DNA of 64,000 nucleotides from Cohnella nanjingensis (GTDB lineage: Bacteria; Bacillota; Bacilli; Paenibacillales; Paenibacillaceae). Positions 1 to 11,747 of the stretch are shown here, in pieces. Position numbers and translations under genes: made by a program. Below the pieces are notes generated by a model, which saw nothing but the letters and a program-made list of their open reading frames with translations, ran no database searches and was not told the DNA's origin. Each line of letters opens with the position of its first letter. Positions within the stretch are counted from its first letter, which is position 1. The stretch spans positions 82,667 through 146,666 of the forward strand of contig NZ_JACJVP010000004.1 in assembly GCF_014212125.1 (NCBI RefSeq). The letters run 5' to 3'.

Positions 1-681
1 CATGGCTCGCGCCATGGCGACCGGATCCCGGGCGCGCGCGACCGGCGTGTTGACCAGGATGCCGTCCGCGCCGAGCTCCATCGCCTGCGCCGCATCGGCG
101 GCGGAGCCCAGTCCCGCGTCGATGATGACGGGCACCTTCGCTTCCTCCGCGATCCAGCCCAGGTTGTACGGGTTCAGCAGGCCGAGCCCCGTCCCGATCG
201 GCGATCCGCCCGGCATGACCGCAGCCGCGCCGGCTTCCTCCAGACGCTTGCACAGCATCGGATCGTCCGAGGTATAGGGCAGCGCGACGAAGCCTTCGGC
301 GACGAGACGCTCCGTCGCCCGCAGCGTCTCCAGCGGATCGGGCATGAGCGAGCGGGGATGCGCGCTGATCTCCACCTTGATCCAATCGCCGAGTCCGGCC
401 TCCCGGGCCAGACGGGCGATCCGCACCGCTTCCTCGGCGTCCGCCGCGCCGGATGTGTTCGGCAGGAACACGAGATCGCGATCCGCCAGATGCCGGAGGA
501 CGGAATCGTCCTCCACGCCGTCCAGGTTCACGCGCCGGATGGCGAAGGTGATGACGTGCGCCCCGGACGCGTCGAGCGCTTGGCGCATCACGGTCGGGCT
601 CGGGTAGCGGCCCGTCCCGAGGAACAGCCGCGAACGGAGCGGCTTCCCGCCGACGACCAGCCGATTCGTCGATGCTTGCAT
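1..681 (-). CDS. thiG: Thiazole synthase ThiG (3' end cut by window edge)
   Basis: Makes the thiazole phosphate ring of thiamine from deoxyxylulose phosphate, dehydroglycine and the ThiS thiocarboxylate, in the cytoplasm. 227 codons are visible; the C-terminal part lies outside the window. The reading starts MQASTNRLVVGG, with FLGTGRYPS following, and contains DWIKVEISAHP, where the Lys is expected to form the Schiff base. Later come GAAAVMPGGSPIGTG and the phosphate-binding DAGLGSAADAAQAMELG. The ATG is 5 nt after the thiS stop and its ribosome site GGGGGAGG lies inside the last ThiS codons, so translation is probably coupled. Last visible gene of the thiC-thiF-thiE/S-thiG operon. Identification is firm by motif and context. 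Confidence 0.93.
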   Translation of the reverse strand, partial: MQASTNRLVVGGKPLRSRLFLGTGRYPSPTVMRQALDASGAHVITFAIRRVNLDGVEDDSVLRHLADRDLVFLPNTSGAADAEEAVRIARLAREAGLGDWIKVEISAHPRSLMPDPLETLRATERLVAEGFVALPYTSDDPMLCKRLEEAGAAAVMPGGSPIGTGLGLLNPYNLGWIAEEAKVPVIIDAGLGSAADAAQAMELGADGILVNTPVARARDPVAMARAM

Positions 682-686
682 GGCCT

Positions 687-1533
687 TCAACCTCCCCCTA
701 CGAAATGAACGAATTCGATGCGGTCGCCTTCGCGTACGGGAACGTCCGGCCAGCTGGCCCGCGGCACGACTTCCCCGTTCCGCTCGGCCACGACGCGGCG
801 GTCCGCCAGCCGATACTCGGCGGCCAGCTCGAGCAGCGTCGCGGCGGGCGTCTCTACCGCCCGCCCGTTGACCGTCAGTCTCGCGCGCGCCGCGGCCGAT
901 GGCGACGGCGGACGCGAGGCTTGCCGGCGGTCGATGTACCCCCGGAGCCGACGGCAGGCCTCTTCGGGATCCGGGCTCCCGACGACGGCCGAGACGGCGC
1001 AGAGCCGGCTCGCTCCCGCCGCCAGCACGTCCTCCGCGTTGCCGGGGTGGATGCCGCCGATGGCGAAGAACGGAATGCGCACGGCCCGGGCCGCCTCCGA
1101 GATGTAGGAGAGCGTCGCCGCCGGCCGGTCCGGCTTCGTGCCCGTCGGATAGACCGGGCCCGCGCCGATATAGTCCGCGCCGGCGCGCTCGGCCGCGATC
1201 GCCTGCGGGAGCGCGTGGGTCGACACCCCGATGAGACGATCCGGACCGAGCATCTGCCGAGCCGACGCGACGGGCAGATCGTCCTGCCCGAGGTGCACGC
1301 CGTCCGCCTCCGCCGCCAGCGCGATATCCGGGTGATCGTTCACGATGAAGAGCGTGCCGAGCCGGCGGGTGAGCTCGCGCATCGCCCGCGCCTTCCGCAG
1401 CAGCTCCCGCTTCGGCGACGCCTTATCGCGTAGCTGCACGATGTCCGCGCCGCCGCGGATGGCGGCCTCCATCACCTCCAGCAGCCCGCGGTCCGGATGG
1501 TAGTTCTCCCCGGACACGACGTACAGCTTGCAT

Positions 1534-1550
<17 letters not shown>
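687..1550 (-). CDS. thiE-thiS: Thiamine-phosphate synthase fused to sulfur carrier ThiS
   Basis: 287 residues. Residues 1-212 are ThiE: LYVVSG start, QLRDK, NDHPDIALAAEADGVHLGQ, and the phosphate site GIHPGNAEDVLAAGA. It joins HMP-PP and thiazole phosphate into thiamine phosphate. After a short Ala/Pro/Ser linker (about 212-222), residues 222-287 are a full ThiS ubiquitin-like domain: LTVNGRAVE, VAERNGEVV and the terminal EFVHFVGGG, whose free Gly-Gly end is what ThiF adenylates. ThiE is normally about 210 residues and ThiS about 66, so the length equals the sum. The ATG at 1550 overlaps the end of thiF by 17 bp. Either the two domains work as one chain or a protease separates them; the sequence does not say which. 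Confidence 0.9.
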
Positions 1551-4697
<3,147 letters not shown>

Positions 4698-4910
4698 GCG
4701 GCTTCGCCGCCCGACGAATCGGGCAGGGCGCGCGTCGGGGTATCGGCTGCGATGCCGGAGAAGGAAGGTTCGCTCGCATCCTCTCCGAATCGCGGACAAG
4801 GCGGATGCATCGCGCCGAACGCCACTCGGGCGCAGCGACCCCCTCGCCGCGAACGGCCGGATGAAGGATTCGCTGCCGCCTCTCCCGTCGGCGCGGTCTC
4901 CCGCGCCAGC

Positions 4911-4937
4911 AAAAAAGCCGCCCCGTCAAGGAGCGGC
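4911..4937 (-). terminator. Terminator of the TPP riboswitch
   Basis: On the thiC strand an 8-bp stem GCCGCTCC/GGGGCGGC (one U-G pair) with loop TTGAC is followed by six T. It sits 140 nt after the aptamer, as expected for transcription attenuation. Confidence 0.85.
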
Positions 4938-5078
4938 CCAAGTGTGTCGGCAAAAGGCGCAGGGCCCGAACCTGGCGGGCTCCGCTCCCCGCAGGGAGAC
5001 GTCTGCCGCGCACCGGTACGGCGGACGCCCGAAGGAGTCCGAATGCCGCAAACGCCGCGATCTCGCGCACTTTGGTCC

Positions 5079-5163
5079 ACTTTCCTACGCTGGCATGACC
5101 CAGATCAGGTTCGAAGGGACCAAGGCACGATGCCTTATCTCAGCCCTCGCGGGCGCCCCTAGT
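5079..5163 (-). promoter_or_regulatory. TPP riboswitch (THI element)
   Basis: Read on the minus strand it contains the conserved blocks AGGGGCGCCC, GGCTGAGATAAGG, CCCTTCGAACCTGATCTGG, and the closing block CAGCGTAGGAAAGTGG. Together these are the standard TPP aptamer. It should switch off the downstream thiC operon when TPP is abundant, through the terminator at 4911-4937. Confidence 0.97.
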
Positions 5164-5178
5164 GGAATTCATGGTATC

Positions 5179-5207
5179 AATGTACACGTTCCGGCAGAAA
5201 GTGTCAA
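5179..5207 (-). promoter_or_regulatory. Promoter of the thi operon
   Basis: TTGACA (5202-5207) and TACATT (5179-5184) are separated by exactly 17 nt and lie just upstream of the TPP aptamer. The fit to the sigma-A consensus is strong. The promoter begins only a few bases past the ycnI stop. Confidence 0.85.
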
Positions 5208-5215
5208 TGCCGGGA

Positions 5216-5836
5216 TTAGGCGGATTTCTTGCGCACGAGCGCGACGATCAGCGCGAGCACGCCCGCGACAAGGCCCGCGATCGCCAAGCCGAGCGTCAGC
5301 GGATCGCTGCCGCCGTCCTTGTTCGACGCCGTCTCGGCCGCTCCGGTGCCATGGCCGTGCGCGTCGCCGGCCACGGCCGGCGTCACCTTCGTCACGGATG
5401 CCGGCTTATCGGCATCCGCCGCTCCGGTCCAGTCGACGACGGTGCCGTCGGAGTAGGTCTGGTGCGCTTTCCAAGTCAGGTCGCCCGCGTTCTCGGCCAC
5501 TTTGCCCTGGAACGAGAATTGGCCGAATTCCGTCGGGGAGAGGCCTTGGCCGGACGCTTTCCAAGTGACGGAGACGATCTTGCCGTCGTTGTTCCGTTCG
5601 AGCTCGTACGTCCAGTCGGGGAACGGCTGGAACCGGGAGACGTCGACGCCCTCCGGCACTTCCAGCTTCACTTGGGTGGTCGAGGCGCTCTCGCTCTCGG
5701 TCGGGATGCGGATCGTGAACACTTGGTAGGAGTTCTGCGGCGCCTCCGAAGGGGAGACGACGACGTGCGCGCTGGCTACGCCTGCGAATCCGAAGGCGAG
5801 GAACAGCGCGAGCAGGAGGGTAAGGCTTTTCTTCAT
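5216..5836 (-). CDS. ycnI: YcnI-family copper-binding membrane-anchored protein (DUF1775)
   Basis: 206 residues. It has a signal peptide (MKKSLTLLLALFLAFGF...ASA) and a mature N-terminus beginning AHVVVSPSEAP; in YcnI proteins this exposed His ligates Cu(II). The DUF1775 beta-sandwich spans about 23-150, followed by a His/Gly/Ala-rich linker (AHGHGTGA), one membrane helix (about 180-200) and a basic RKKSA tail, so it should sit on the outer face of the cell membrane. The ATG at 5836 was chosen because it gives a proper signal peptide; the frame stays open upstream to 5905 but that would bury the signal. The copCD gene in the same region supports a copper role. Confidence 0.9.
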   Translation of the reverse strand: MKKSLTLLLALFLAFGFAGVASAHVVVSPSEAPQNSYQVFTIRIPTESESASTTQVKLEVPEGVDVSRFQPFPDWTYELERNNDGKIVSVTWKASGQGLSPTEFGQFSFQGKVAENAGDLTWKAHQTYSDGTVVDWTGAADADKPASVTKVTPAVAGDAHGHGTGAAETASNKDGGSDPLTLGLAIAGLVAGVLALIVALVRKKSA

Positions 5837-5956
5837 GGGGAAATCCAACCTTTCATAGCGAAATTCGAATAACCCCATTATAAGACAGCCCTTACCGGCC
5901 CGCATGACTAGAAAGGGCTATGGCCCGTACAGCGTCGAACGAGCCGCGCTCTTCGG

Positions 5957-6421
5957 TCAGAAAGGTTTGTTCAGCATCAGATAAAGCACGGCCAGCGGCA
6001 TCAGAATGACGAGCGTGCCGAAGACGTCCCAGCGGCGCGACGCCCGCCGGTACTGCGGGGAGAGGGCCGCTTGGGCTCGCGCGGCGGCCGCGCTCTCCTT
6101 CATCATGCTCCGCTGCGCGGGGATGAGGATCGCGAGCCAGACGAGGCCGCTGAGCGCGAACAGGCCAATCGACGCCGTCATCCAATTCCACGCGTCCATC
6201 GCGTAGCCTACTCTGACGGCCATGACCACGCCGGTGGCCAGCAGCAGCACGATGCCGGGCAGCGTAAAGGCGTAATCCGCCAGCATGACGTTCCGGGCGG
6301 TGCGGCTCAGGTGCCCGACGTCGCCGGCGCGCTCCGCCGCGATTTTCCAGAAGGCCGCCGTCACGATATTGCCCAGGAACAGCACCGCGCCCAACACGTG
6401 AAGCATAATCAAGAACGCCAT
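5957..6421 (-). CDS. DUF2269-like integral membrane protein
   Basis: 154 residues with four predicted membrane helices: MLHVLGAVLFLGNIVTAAFW, a second near LADYAFTLPGIVLLLATGVVMAV, a third near ASIGLFALSGLVWLAIL, and a last one near VFGTLVILMPLAVLYLML. The N-terminal LHVLGAVLFLGN signature and length fit the DUF2269 family, which has no assigned biochemical role. It overlaps the padR gene by 13 bp, so it is cotranscribed and probably the regulated partner. A strong GGAGG precedes its ATG inside padR. Confidence 0.8.
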   Translation of the reverse strand: MAFLIMLHVLGAVLFLGNIVTAAFWKIAAERAGDVGHLSRTARNVMLADYAFTLPGIVLLLATGVVMAVRVGYAMDAWNWMTASIGLFALSGLVWLAILIPAQRSMMKESAAAARAQAALSPQYRRASRRWDVFGTLVILMPLAVLYLMLNKPF

Positions 6422-6978
6422 TCATATTCCTCCTTCGGGCGTTCGTCGCCCATCGTCTCCTGTTCCAATAAGGCCATGCACGCCTGGATCGTCTCCAGGT
6501 GCGCTTCGTGATACCGGATGCCCATGAGCAGCGACAGCCTCATATGCAGCGGCATCTTCAATTCGAACCGTTCGCGGAAATCCTGCAGCGTCTCCAAGTT
6601 CGACCGGTGGTCGCTTGCGCCGCTCTCGAGCCAGCTCCGCATCGTCCCGGCATCCGCTCCCCCGCCGAAATAGAGCCGCATGCACAGATCCGAACGAATG
6701 CTGTCGGCGACGAGCGGGCTCCGCAGGTAAGCCTGGAACGCCGCACTGCCCGCCTCGGTGATGGCGTACTCGTTCTTGTTCGGACGCTCTTCCTGCACGA
6801 TCGTGCGCTTGACGATGAGCCCCTCCTGCTCGAGCTTGGCCAACGCCGGGTAGACGCTTCCGTAGCTGCCGTCGTAGAAAAAGGAGATGGTGCTCTCGAA
6901 CTCCTTCTTGATCTCGTAGCCGGTCATCGGGCGCTTCCCCAACAAGCCGAGGGCGACGTATTTGCCTTGCAGCTGCAT
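6409..6978 (-). CDS. PadR-family transcriptional regulator
   Basis: 189 residues. The N-terminal winged helix (about 1-80) contains ALGLLGKRPMTGYEIKKEF, GSVYPALAKLEQEGLI and the wing NKNEYAITEAG, typical of PadR. The C-terminal helical half (about 90-180) matches the Vir_act_alpha_C dimerisation type, with LHMRLSLLMGIRYHEAHLETI. It likely represses its own operon (padR-DUF2269). An AT-rich repeat overlapping the transcription start region at 6997-7020 is a candidate operator. The inducing ligand is not evident. Confidence 0.88.
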   Translation of the reverse strand: MQLQGKYVALGLLGKRPMTGYEIKKEFESTISFFYDGSYGSVYPALAKLEQEGLIVKRTIVQEERPNKNEYAITEAGSAAFQAYLRSPLVADSIRSDLCMRLYFGGGADAGTMRSWLESGASDHRSNLETLQDFRERFELKMPLHMRLSLLMGIRYHEAHLETIQACMALLEQETMGDERPKEEYEWRS

Positions 6979-6996
6979 TCGGATTCACCTCGCTTA

Positions 6997-7020
6997 ATTC
7001 ATATTATGTATATTCATATT
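6997..7020. promoter_or_regulatory. Candidate PadR operator
   Basis: Two direct copies of ATTCATATT (6997-7005 and 7012-7020) lie just downstream of the -10 box of padR. The position suits autorepression; the assignment to PadR is inferred. Confidence 0.5.
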
Positions 7021-7023
7021 GTT

Positions 7024-7052
7024 AATATAAACGATCGTTTTGACATTGTAAA
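7024..7052 (-). promoter_or_regulatory. padR promoter
   Basis: TTTACA (7047-7052) and TATATT (7024-7029) with a 17-nt spacer on the minus strand, about 45 nt ahead of the padR start. A good sigma-A match in an AT-rich island. Confidence 0.8.
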
Positions 7053-7173
7053 CCATTTTTCGGGCGAAAACCGTCTTCGCGTCCCTAATGCAAGGGCATC
7101 GCATGGACGGAAGATAGACTGCGGGTTGCGGGTTGCGGGTCGGCGCGGAACTTATCCCTCCCGCTAGGATCAA

Positions 7174-7221
7174 CAAAAAAACCGTGTCCGCGTTGGCTGG
7201 GCGCCAAACGTAGACACGGTT
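7174..7221 (-). terminator. Terminator of the copCD-kinase-regulator operon
   Basis: Long hairpin with outer arms AACCGTGTC/GACACGGTT followed on the minus strand by a run of seven T, immediately after the response regulator stop. Confidence 0.88.
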
Positions 7222-7241
7222 CTCCCGCTTCGGATGTCCGG

Positions 7242-7922
7242 TTAGATCGGATCGACCCATCCGCGCTCGTAGGCGTAGCGGGTCAACTGCACACGGTTGT
7301 CGAGATGCAGCTTCTGCAAGATGTTTTTCAAATGGTTCTTGACGGTGTGTTCCGAGAGGCCGAGGACGCTCGCGACGTCCCGGTTCGTCCTTCCGCGCGC
7401 GACTTCCTGCAGAATCTCTTTCTCCCGGGGCGTGAGCCCCTCGCGGAAGACGCCGTCCTCTTTGCGGACGTCCGTCGAGGCGGACGCCGTCCTGCGGTTC
7501 GCGAATTCCCTCAGGATCGACAGCGCGAGCTCGGGATTGAGCGGAGCCTCGTCCGAAGTGACCGCGCGGAGATACTCCCGCCAGGCGGACGGATTCAGGT
7601 TCTTGAGCAAGAACCCTTGCGCCCCTTTCTTGAGCGCCTCGAAGAGATGGGACGGATCGTCCGACACCGTCACTATGACGATCTTCGCGTACGGGTACTC
7701 CGCCTTGATCGCTTTGGCCGCCTCCAAGCCGCCCATGCCGGGCATCGAGATGTCCATCAGGACCAGGTCGGGCATCGCGTCCGTCATGAGGGCGAGCGCT
7801 TCTTCGCCGCTCGCGGCCTCGCCCACGATCGTGAAGTCTTTGTCGCTCGACACGATCTCCCGCATGCCCTGCCTCGCGTGCTTATGGTCGTCTACGAGCA
7901 TGATGCGCCACGGTCCGCTCAT
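7242..7922 (-). CDS. NarL/LuxR-family response regulator
   Basis: 226 residues. Receiver domain 1-120 with the acid pocket in LVDDH, phospho-acceptor Asp in LVLMDISMPGMGG, the switch Thr/Ser in VTVSD and Lys in FLLKNL. The C-terminal LuxR helix-turn-helix (about 160-220) contains LTPREKEILQEVARGRTNRD and LSEHTVKNHLKNILQKL. It starts 4 bp after the kinase stop, so the two form one two-component system. The operon also contains copCD, so copper or envelope stress is a possible input, but no target site is identified. Confidence 0.92.
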   Translation of the reverse strand: MSGPWRIMLVDDHKHARQGMREIVSSDKDFTIVGEAASGEEALALMTDAMPDLVLMDISMPGMGGLEAAKAIKAEYPYAKIVIVTVSDDPSHLFEALKKGAQGFLLKNLNPSAWREYLRAVTSDEAPLNPELALSILREFANRRTASASTDVRKEDGVFREGLTPREKEILQEVARGRTNRDVASVLGLSEHTVKNHLKNILQKLHLDNRVQLTRYAYERGWVDPI

Positions 7923-7926
7923 CCGT

Positions 7927-8763
7927 TCATCCCGCCTCCTTCGCCAGCTCGACTACGGTCCGGCCGTTTCTGCGTTCGATCGCGAACGTCCAGCCCATGC
8001 GCCTGGCGCGATCGCGGACCATGCGCAGGCCGAAGCGGCCCTGCGCCTGCAGCGGGTCGCCTTCGAAGCCGACGCCGTCGTCCTCCACGGCGCAGCGGAA
8101 GCCGCCGTTGCCGGTCGGCTCTCCGACGACCTGCACCGTCTGGGCCCGCGCGTGCTTGCGCACGTTCAGCAGCGCTTCGCGAAGGCAGGCATGCAGCTCC
8201 ACTTTTTCTTTGTCGGAGAGGCTGTCTTCGGGAATGGTCCAGCGGAACTCCGCACGCGCTTCGATGATCGCCGACGTCTCGCCGAGCAGCTCGCGGAGCG
8301 GCACGACCCAAGCGTCGCCCTCCGCCGACGGCGGCATCCGGAGATTCGCGATCGCCTGCCGCACGTCCTCGTGCACGACGCGGACCGTCTCGCGCAACTG
8401 GGCGGCCAACTCGCGGACGGCGGGCTCCCCGCCCGCCGCCTGGTCGAGCTGATCCAGCTTGACCGCGAGGAGGAACAGCGATTGCGCGATGCCGTCGTGC
8501 AGCTCGGCGGCGAGCCGTTCGCGTTCCTCGAGGGCGGCGCTGACCGACCGCTGCCGCTGCAAGGCGCTCTGCGAATGCTCGAGCCGCTGGAACAGGCCGC
8601 GCACGAGCGTCATCGTGACTACGAGCACGATGAACGGCGCGAGCAGATTGCCGAGCTCCATCGTCATGTAAGGCAGCAGGAACGCATGGCGCACGTATTC
8701 CCACAGTCCGATCGTGACCGTAGGTATCCATAGAATGAGCCATTTGATCCGACGATCGCGCAT
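7927..8763 (-). CDS. HisKA_3-type sensor histidine kinase
   Basis: 278 residues from the ATG at 8763, which has GGAGG 6 nt upstream. Two N-terminal membrane segments (about 7-24 and 36-54) with almost no loop between them suggest sensing within the membrane, as in LiaS/DesK types. The dimerisation helix has the phospho-acceptor His in AAELHDGIAQSLF (about residue 89). The ATPase domain shows LREALLNVRKHARA and DDGVGFEG. Partner of the downstream LuxR-type regulator. A coiled segment, QRLEHSQSALQRQRSV, precedes the His. Confidence 0.9.
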   Translation of the reverse strand: MRDRRIKWLILWIPTVTIGLWEYVRHAFLLPYMTMELGNLLAPFIVLVVTMTLVRGLFQRLEHSQSALQRQRSVSAALEERERLAAELHDGIAQSLFLLAVKLDQLDQAAGGEPAVRELAAQLRETVRVVHEDVRQAIANLRMPPSAEGDAWVVPLRELLGETSAIIEARAEFRWTIPEDSLSDKEKVELHACLREALLNVRKHARAQTVQVVGEPTGNGGFRCAVEDDGVGFEGDPLQAQGRFGLRMVRDRARRMGWTFAIERRNGRTVVELAKEAG

Positions 8764-8825
8764 ACATATCCTCCTGCCCCGGTTCTCTTGTCGGCCGCGC
8801 CGCGAAGCGCCGGCAACGATCGGAA

Positions 8826-10499
8826 TTAATAGATTCGGAAAGTCGTCTTGCGCGGCTTGAGCTCGTCGCCGTTCGCGTCGACCACGCGGATCTCCGCCTC
8901 CCACTTGCCCCGGAAGGCCAGATAAGGCCCCTGCGCCTTGAACGTATATTTGTTGTATTCTGGGAAGTCGTCAAGTTCCGAATCCTCGTACGGCTTCAAC
9001 GGCACCTCGATCGCGCCGATATCTTCGCGGTCCAGCGGCTTCAGCCGAAGCGCGATCGACTTCGGATCGCCCGCCTTCTCCGGCGTCCATACTTTCAGCG
9101 TGAAGGCGTTGTCGCCCGGCACGTTCGGCGTGATCCGCAGCGTTACGTGCATGTCCGTTCCCATCTCGTGGAACGAGAGCGGCGCGTTGGCGGGAAGGGG
9201 CGTCTGATAGGTGAAGATGCCGACGCAGAAGACGATGCCCGCCAGCAAGCCGAGATCGGCCTTCAACAGGTGGCCGTGCGGCAGATCGCCGCGTCGCAGG
9301 CGCAGCCGGATGAGGAAGGCCGCGACGACGACGAGCAGCGACAGCCCCGCTTTGACCAGCAGCCAAGTTCCCCAGGCCGTGTACAGCAGATATTCCAGCG
9401 TCGGCAGAAAGGCTAGCGTCGAGAGCGCGCCCGTCACCCACAGCAGCAGGAAGGCGATCAGCGCCCACTTCGAGAATACGAGGGCGAAGCGGCCCGCTTC
9501 GGGACGTTCCTTCCGCCAGACCAGCACGAGCAGCGCCAGTCCGCCGCCCCATAGCGAGGCAGCCAACAGATGCACGAAGTCGAGGCCGACCGTATACGCG
9601 ATCGGGGAGAACGCGGCCGCGTGACCGCTCCACGCCTCGATAAACAAAGCCACGGCCGCCCAGAACAGCCGGCCGGCGGTGCCGAGGCCGCTCAGCAGCG
9701 GCGCGGCGAGCGCGAGCAGCAGCTCCGCGGCGTACAGCCGACCGATCGTCGTCTCGGTGAGGATCCGTCCCCACTCCGAGAAGGGTTCGCCTTGGGTCAA
9801 GTTCGCCATCTGGAAGACGACATACGCGATGATCGCCAGCGTCGTGTACTTCGACACGAACCGGACCGCTCCTTCGCGCGCCTCGCGCACGATCGGGGAC
9901 GCCGAGCGGTACAGGCTCCACAGCATCAAGCCCGCCAGCACGAGCAGTCCCGCATAGTAAGCGATCCGGGAAGCGTAGAGCAGGAACAGCTGCGTCGTCA
10001 GATCCTGTCCGCCGCCGTGATTGTGGCCGGCATGCCCGATCTGGGCATGCGGATCGAGTTGGCTGGCGTCAGGCAGCGGCGGCGGATTGCCGACCGTGAA
10101 GACGTAGGCGCCCGATACCGGGTGCCCGTCGGCGGAGATCACGTCGTACGTGACGGTGTAGTGACCCTCGCCTAGCTTCGGCAGCGCGAGGCGCAGACCT
10201 TTGCCTTGGTCGAATCGTTCGGGCTTCGCTGACGTGACTGCCTTGGACTGGTCGTCCAGCACCCGCAGCCGGGCTTCGGCAGCATCCAGCCGCTCGCTGA
10301 ACCGCAGCTCGACGAAGGACGGCGCCTCCGTCAGCTTCGCATCCTGCTGGGGCGTCGCCTGTACCAGCGATGCATGCGCCGAGGCCGTTTGCACGGCGAG
10401 CGCGCCGCCCGCCAAGAGCAGTCCGAGCAGCAGGTAGAGTACCCGCGCCCACGTCTTGCCTCCGAGGCGTATGCGTTGATCGATTGTCGTATGCGTCAT
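8826..10499 (-). CDS. copCD: CopC-CopD fusion copper protein (YcnJ-like)
   Basis: 557 residues. Signal sequence to about residue 41, mature start AHASLVQATP with an N-terminal His. The CopC beta-barrel domain runs to about 140 and contains ISADGHPVSGAYVFTVG. A His-rich linker GHAGHNHGGG (about 153-162) could bind metal. The CopD membrane domain (about 165-440) has about eight helices. The C-terminal 110 residues form an extracellular beta domain, MHVTLRITPNVPGDNAF to FRIY, like YtkA. Probably handles copper import or delivery across the membrane. It heads an operon with the kinase and response regulator. The same family in Bacillus is paired with YcnI, encoded nearby at 5216-5836. Confidence 0.88.
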   Translation of the reverse strand: MTHTTIDQRIRLGGKTWARVLYLLLGLLLAGGALAVQTASAHASLVQATPQQDAKLTEAPSFVELRFSERLDAAEARLRVLDDQSKAVTSAKPERFDQGKGLRLALPKLGEGHYTVTYDVISADGHPVSGAYVFTVGNPPPLPDASQLDPHAQIGHAGHNHGGGQDLTTQLFLLYASRIAYYAGLLVLAGLMLWSLYRSASPIVREAREGAVRFVSKYTTLAIIAYVVFQMANLTQGEPFSEWGRILTETTIGRLYAAELLLALAAPLLSGLGTAGRLFWAAVALFIEAWSGHAAAFSPIAYTVGLDFVHLLAASLWGGGLALLVLVWRKERPEAGRFALVFSKWALIAFLLLWVTGALSTLAFLPTLEYLLYTAWGTWLLVKAGLSLLVVVAAFLIRLRLRRGDLPHGHLLKADLGLLAGIVFCVGIFTYQTPLPANAPLSFHEMGTDMHVTLRITPNVPGDNAFTLKVWTPEKAGDPKSIALRLKPLDREDIGAIEVPLKPYEDSELDDFPEYNKYTFKAQGPYLAFRGKWEAEIRVVDANGDELKPRKTTFRIY

Positions 10500-11159
10500 T
10501 GCTATGGCCTGCCTTCCTAATCAATCGTTTCAAGCTTCGTGAAGTCGAGGGGCCGTCCCTGAAGGACCGGGCCGTCGGGAATGCTCATCCTCTCATTATA
10601 GGACGAACGCAGGACGACCGCATGGCCCATACGGGCTATGCGCGGCAGCCGCGTACAGAGGGAAAAGGTCCGCGCCGCATGGTTTCATACGGGCTTTGCG
10701 CGTTTGCGCGGCCGCTGCGCGCAAAGGGGGAAGGTCCGCGCCGCGCACCCCCTGCTGATGTACGCAGCGGCTGCGTACAGAAGGGGAAGTCCGACGTCGC
10801 GCGGCCTTCCGGCTTTTCCCATCGTACCCGAACCGTTCGGCCAGTTCAACTTCTCGCCTTGCTTGAGTCTCATACTTATACAGTGAACTCTATGGTTGAA
10901 GAGGCTGCTGCCTACCGGAAGTTGGCATAGCCTTCGCCTCCCCCTGCAAAGCGACACGTTGAGAGGCTTACTAGGGGAGGATAAACGTCGCGTAGCGATC
11001 GAACGGATTGCAACTCGGAGGAGAAGCACTGGCTTTGAAGTATGGGGAATGGTTGTATAGGGAAGGGTTGGCTCAAAAGCGGTAGACTGGTGCTTAGGTG
11101 AGAGGTAATTGCTAAGGTTAGTGACAACTGCAAAGTGAGGGGCTGGTGCTAAGACGGAG
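10500..11159. other. Gene-poor stretch with palindromic repeats
   Basis: No coding region is supported. Between about 10620 and 10800 two to three imperfect repeats share GGTCCGCGCCGC (10667, 10733) and carry nested palindromes such as GTACGCAGC/GCTGCGTAC (10760-10778) and TTTGCGCG/CGCGCAAA. I see nothing recognisable from 10800 to 11159. Confidence 0.6.
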
Positions 11160-11545
11160 ACGCGACAAGTGACGTACTGAGTGCGACTCTTGGGCTCTGC
11201 TGCGGCGAAGTCGCGTGAAGTGACGTCCTGGTTACGTCTCTTTGGCCCTGCTGCGGCGAAGTCGCGTGAAGTGACGTCCTGGGTACGACTCTTGGGCTCT
11301 GCTGCGGCGAAGTCGCGTGAAGAGACGTACTGGGTACGTCTCTTTGGCCCTGCTGCGGCGAAGTCGCGTGAAGTGACGTACTGGGTACGTCTCTTTGCCC
11401 CTGCTGCGGCGAAGTTGCGTGAAGTGACGTACTGGGCACGTCTCTTTGCCCCTGCTGCGGCGAAGTTGCGTGAAGTGACGTACTGGGTACGTCTCTTTGC
11501 CCCTGCTGCGGCGAAGTTGCGTGAAGTGACGTACTGGGTACGCCG
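11160..11545. repeat. Tandem array B: eight copies of a 51-bp unit
   Basis: Units start at 11169, 11220, 11271, 11322, 11373, 11424, 11475 and 11526, exactly 51 bp apart. Each carries the near-palindrome GACGTACTGGGTACGTC and the block GCTGCGGCGAAGT. Because 51 is divisible by 3, long frames stay open on both strands, but none has a ribosome site. Copies differ by a few substitutions. Confidence 0.93.
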
Positions 11546-11618
11546 CATTCTGCGGCTTCAATCCAGAATCTCACCTTCTCTAGACCAAATAAGCCGCATT
11601 CTGCGGGTCAGAGTGTCG

Positions 11619-11640
11619 AAAAAGTCCAAGCGGACTTTTC
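11619..11640. terminator. Short bidirectional terminator-like hairpin
   Basis: AAAAAGTCC and GGACTTTT flank a 4-nt loop between the repeat array and the gene at 11748. It could end transcription of the pxp cluster about 110 nt past its last gene. Confidence 0.45.
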
Positions 11641-11747
11641 GTCATTTCAGTTTTGATGTGGTGGGTCTCGGCCCCGCCGCCTCGCCAGTTGGTTGAATAG
11701 AGCCTGCTGCCGCTGCCTCCCGTGACTACCGCCGCGCGTATTCCCGC

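Noticed and set aside
11160..11545. CRISPR array
   Set aside because: The whole 51-bp unit is repeated; there are no unique spacers and no cas genes in the window. The same holds for arrays C, D, E and F.
10685..11574. Repeat proteins with 17-residue units in three frames of array B
   Set aside because: A 51-bp repeat keeps any frame open. No start site or non-repeat domain is present and both strands read equally well.
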